From NCBI GenBank assembly GCA_005793285.1, contig SXPO01000098.1, positions 1 to 5,635 on the forward strand: 5,635 nt of DNA, given 5' to 3'. The notes beneath the pieces are model-generated. The model was given only the letters and a program-made list of their open reading frames with translations. It made no database searches and had not been told where the DNA came from. The stretch is from Nitrospiraceae bacterium. Its GTDB lineage: Bacteria; Nitrospirota; Nitrospiria; Nitrospirales; Nitrospiraceae. Position numbers and translations under genes: made by a program. Positions 4,370-5,635 of this stretch are shown in pieces; positions within the stretch are counted from its first letter, which is position 1; every line of letters starts with the position of its first letter.

Positions 4370-5635
4370 TGACAGTGCCTCGATGTGCCGGCAACGATTT
4401 CCCCTCTGTATCGGCCTTGCAGCTGACGCGATCTGGACTGCCACTGACACTCACTGATCGACCTTCTGCGCGTAACGCCGCTGCCAACTCGCCGGAGAGG
4501 GGAAACTCCCGCTCGTCAATGACAAACCGATAGGGATCGGTTCCCGTCAGCCCATACTTGTTCTGCAGCATCTCGTGCTGCCCATCGGTCAGAATGTGGT
4601 ACTGCACCTTGGTTTTCAGAATTAAGCCCTTGGCATCCGACGGAAGTCGATAGGTGAATTGATAGTCTCGGCTCGCCAATGGCAGCAACCGGTTCTCGTA
4701 CAGCTCCACAATCGCCGGCTGCCAGAGAATCCAGCGGCCCATCGTAGATGATTGCCGCTCCAGAACCTTCCCTTGCCCATCCTCCACCGTAAACTCTACC
4801 GTAAAGAACCGATCAGGATCTCCGGTGGGAATCTTATGCCCGGCGCCGGCGTTGACCAGAGTCAGCGTAACGCCCACCCGATCGCCCGGTTTAGGAGCCT
4901 CCGGATCAGCCTTCACCTGAATCTCCACCGCCCGCTTGATCATATTGGGGTCATGTCCGCCCCGCCACAGGTGTTGCCGGCCCCGGCGAATGGGGCCTCC
5001 CACGGCTACCGGCCGTTCGATCTCCGGCATGTGGCAACTCTGACAGATGAAACCGCGTTCCTTCATCCAGTACTGGCCCTCATACTCCGCATAGGTCCCG
5101 CAAGGCCCCACATTGTAGAACTGGGCCGGACCAGACACGACATTGTGGCAACGTTCGCACATTTGGGTCGAGCGGAACTTCGGATCGAATTTTGTGGGAT
5201 GCGGTGCGATGGAATCCTCGAACGGTCCCAAAATCACTCCATCCCGCACGTGACAGGCGGCGCAGGTGACTGATTCCTTCCGATACTCTGGGTCGAAATT
5301 CGGATTCGGCTTCTGCTCGGCCCGTTCGACTCGACCATGAGGGATAGCACCGATCAATGTCGGCTGCTGATTCTCCAGCGGAGTATGGCAATTGAGACAT
5401 ACCCAGATGTTCTTGTCCTTCTTCCAATAGGCCTGAAAGAACGGATCTTCATACGCATGGGCGTGAATGCTGGTTTTCCATTCTTCATAGATCTCACGGT
5501 GACATTGCCCACAAGATTCTGCCTTCAAGCTCGCAAGCCCATCGGGGACTTTTTGAAACGGAATCGCATGGGCATAGTCATCACGTAGCCCAAAGATCAC
5601 GACCGGTTTGATCTCGGTGTAGTAGAGATACAGCA
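4356..5635 (-). CDS. Multiheme (pentaheme) cytochrome c, c554-like, 5' end beyond window
   Basis: At least 425 residues are visible. There are five CXXCH heme-attachment sites, CGQCH, CLNCH, CAACH, CERCH and CQSCH (residues 30, 68, 113, 148 and 186, counted from an internal GTG at 5600), so the protein is periplasmic or surface-exposed and presumably carries electrons. The first site lies in the pattern CGQCHREIYEEWKTSIHAHA, typical of the cytochrome c554 family. Residues about 222-350 look beta-rich and include GHKIPTG (254-260), a motif recurrent in such proteins whose histidine may be a heme ligand. The frame stays open past the GTG to the edge, reading LYLYYTEIKPV, which resembles the end of a signal anchor; GTG 5600 has no good ribosome binding site, so the true start and signal lie outside the window. 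The stop overlaps the rhodanese ATG. Whether it is an enzyme or an electron shuttle, and its partner, cannot be told. Confidence 0.93.
   Translation of the reverse strand, partial: LYLYYTEIKPVVIFGLRDDYAHAIPFQKVPDGLASLKAESCGQCHREIYEEWKTSIHAHAYEDPFFQAYWKKDKNIWVCLNCHTPLENQQPTLIGAIPHGRVERAEQKPNPNFDPEYRKESVTCAACHVRDGVILGPFEDSIAPHPTKFDPKFRSTQMCERCHNVVSGPAQFYNVGPCGTYAEYEGQYWMKERGFICQSCHMPEIERPVAVGGPIRRGRQHLWRGGHDPNMIKRAVEIQVKADPEAPKPGDRVGVTLTLVNAGAGHKIPTGDPDRFFTVEFTVEDGQGKVLERQSSTMGRWILWQPAIVELYENRLLPLASRDYQFTYRLPSDAKGLILKTKVQYHILTDGQHEMLQNKYGLTGTDPYRFVIDEREFPLSGELAAALRAEGRSVSVSGSPDRVSCKADTEGKSLPAHRGTVKGIS

Noticed and set aside
5598..5600. GTG as the true start of the cytochrome
   Set aside because: A periplasmic cytochrome c needs a signal sequence, which is absent after this GTG. 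The frame continues upstream to the edge with hydrophobic residues, and no good ribosome binding site precedes the GTG.

Overview
All recognisable genes lie on the minus strand, so transcription runs from the high-coordinate end to the low-coordinate end. The base composition is moderately GC-rich. A c554-type multiheme cytochrome c, a SmbP-like histidine-rich periplasmic protein (a family first described in the ammonia oxidiser Nitrosomonas europaea) and diderm envelope lipoproteins suggest a Gram-negative chemolithotroph. Nitrospira or a related Nitrospirota lineage is my best guess. This rests on gene content and family memory only; there is no rRNA or other marker in the window.

Layout in transcription order. 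(1) 5635-4356: a pentaheme cytochrome c, truncated at its 5' end by the window edge, with heme sites in the N-terminal half and a beta-rich C-terminal half. (2) 4359-3469: a two-domain rhodanese whose ATG overlaps the cytochrome stop codon (ATGA). (3) 3384-3037: a SmbP-like secreted protein built from two copies of one histidine/cysteine pattern, followed by a strong intrinsic terminator at 2960-2992. (4) 2939-2148: a carbon-nitrogen (nitrilase-superfamily) hydrolase starting with GTG just after that terminator. (5) 2038-1478: a YqgE/AlgH (UPF0301) protein. (6) 1400-153: a lipoprotein that appears to combine BamE-like, CsgG-like and PDZ modules. (7) 141-1: the first 47 codons of an unrecognised gene whose ribosome binding site overlaps the lipoprotein stop codon.

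The terminator splits the window into two blocks. The upstream block (cytochrome, rhodanese, SmbP-like) looks like a redox, sulfur and metal-handling unit: two exported proteins and one cytoplasmic sulfurtransferase, the first two genes translationally coupled. The downstream block mixes a cytoplasmic amidase-type enzyme, a conserved protein of unknown function and an envelope lipoprotein; the last two genes (6 and 7) are tightly linked. No RNA genes, mobile elements, CRISPR arrays or long DNA repeats were seen, and no gap between genes exceeds about 110 bases. The most notable items are the exact 43-residue duplication of all metal-ligand candidates in the SmbP-like protein, the three-module lipoprotein, and the cytochrome-rhodanese-SmbP grouping.
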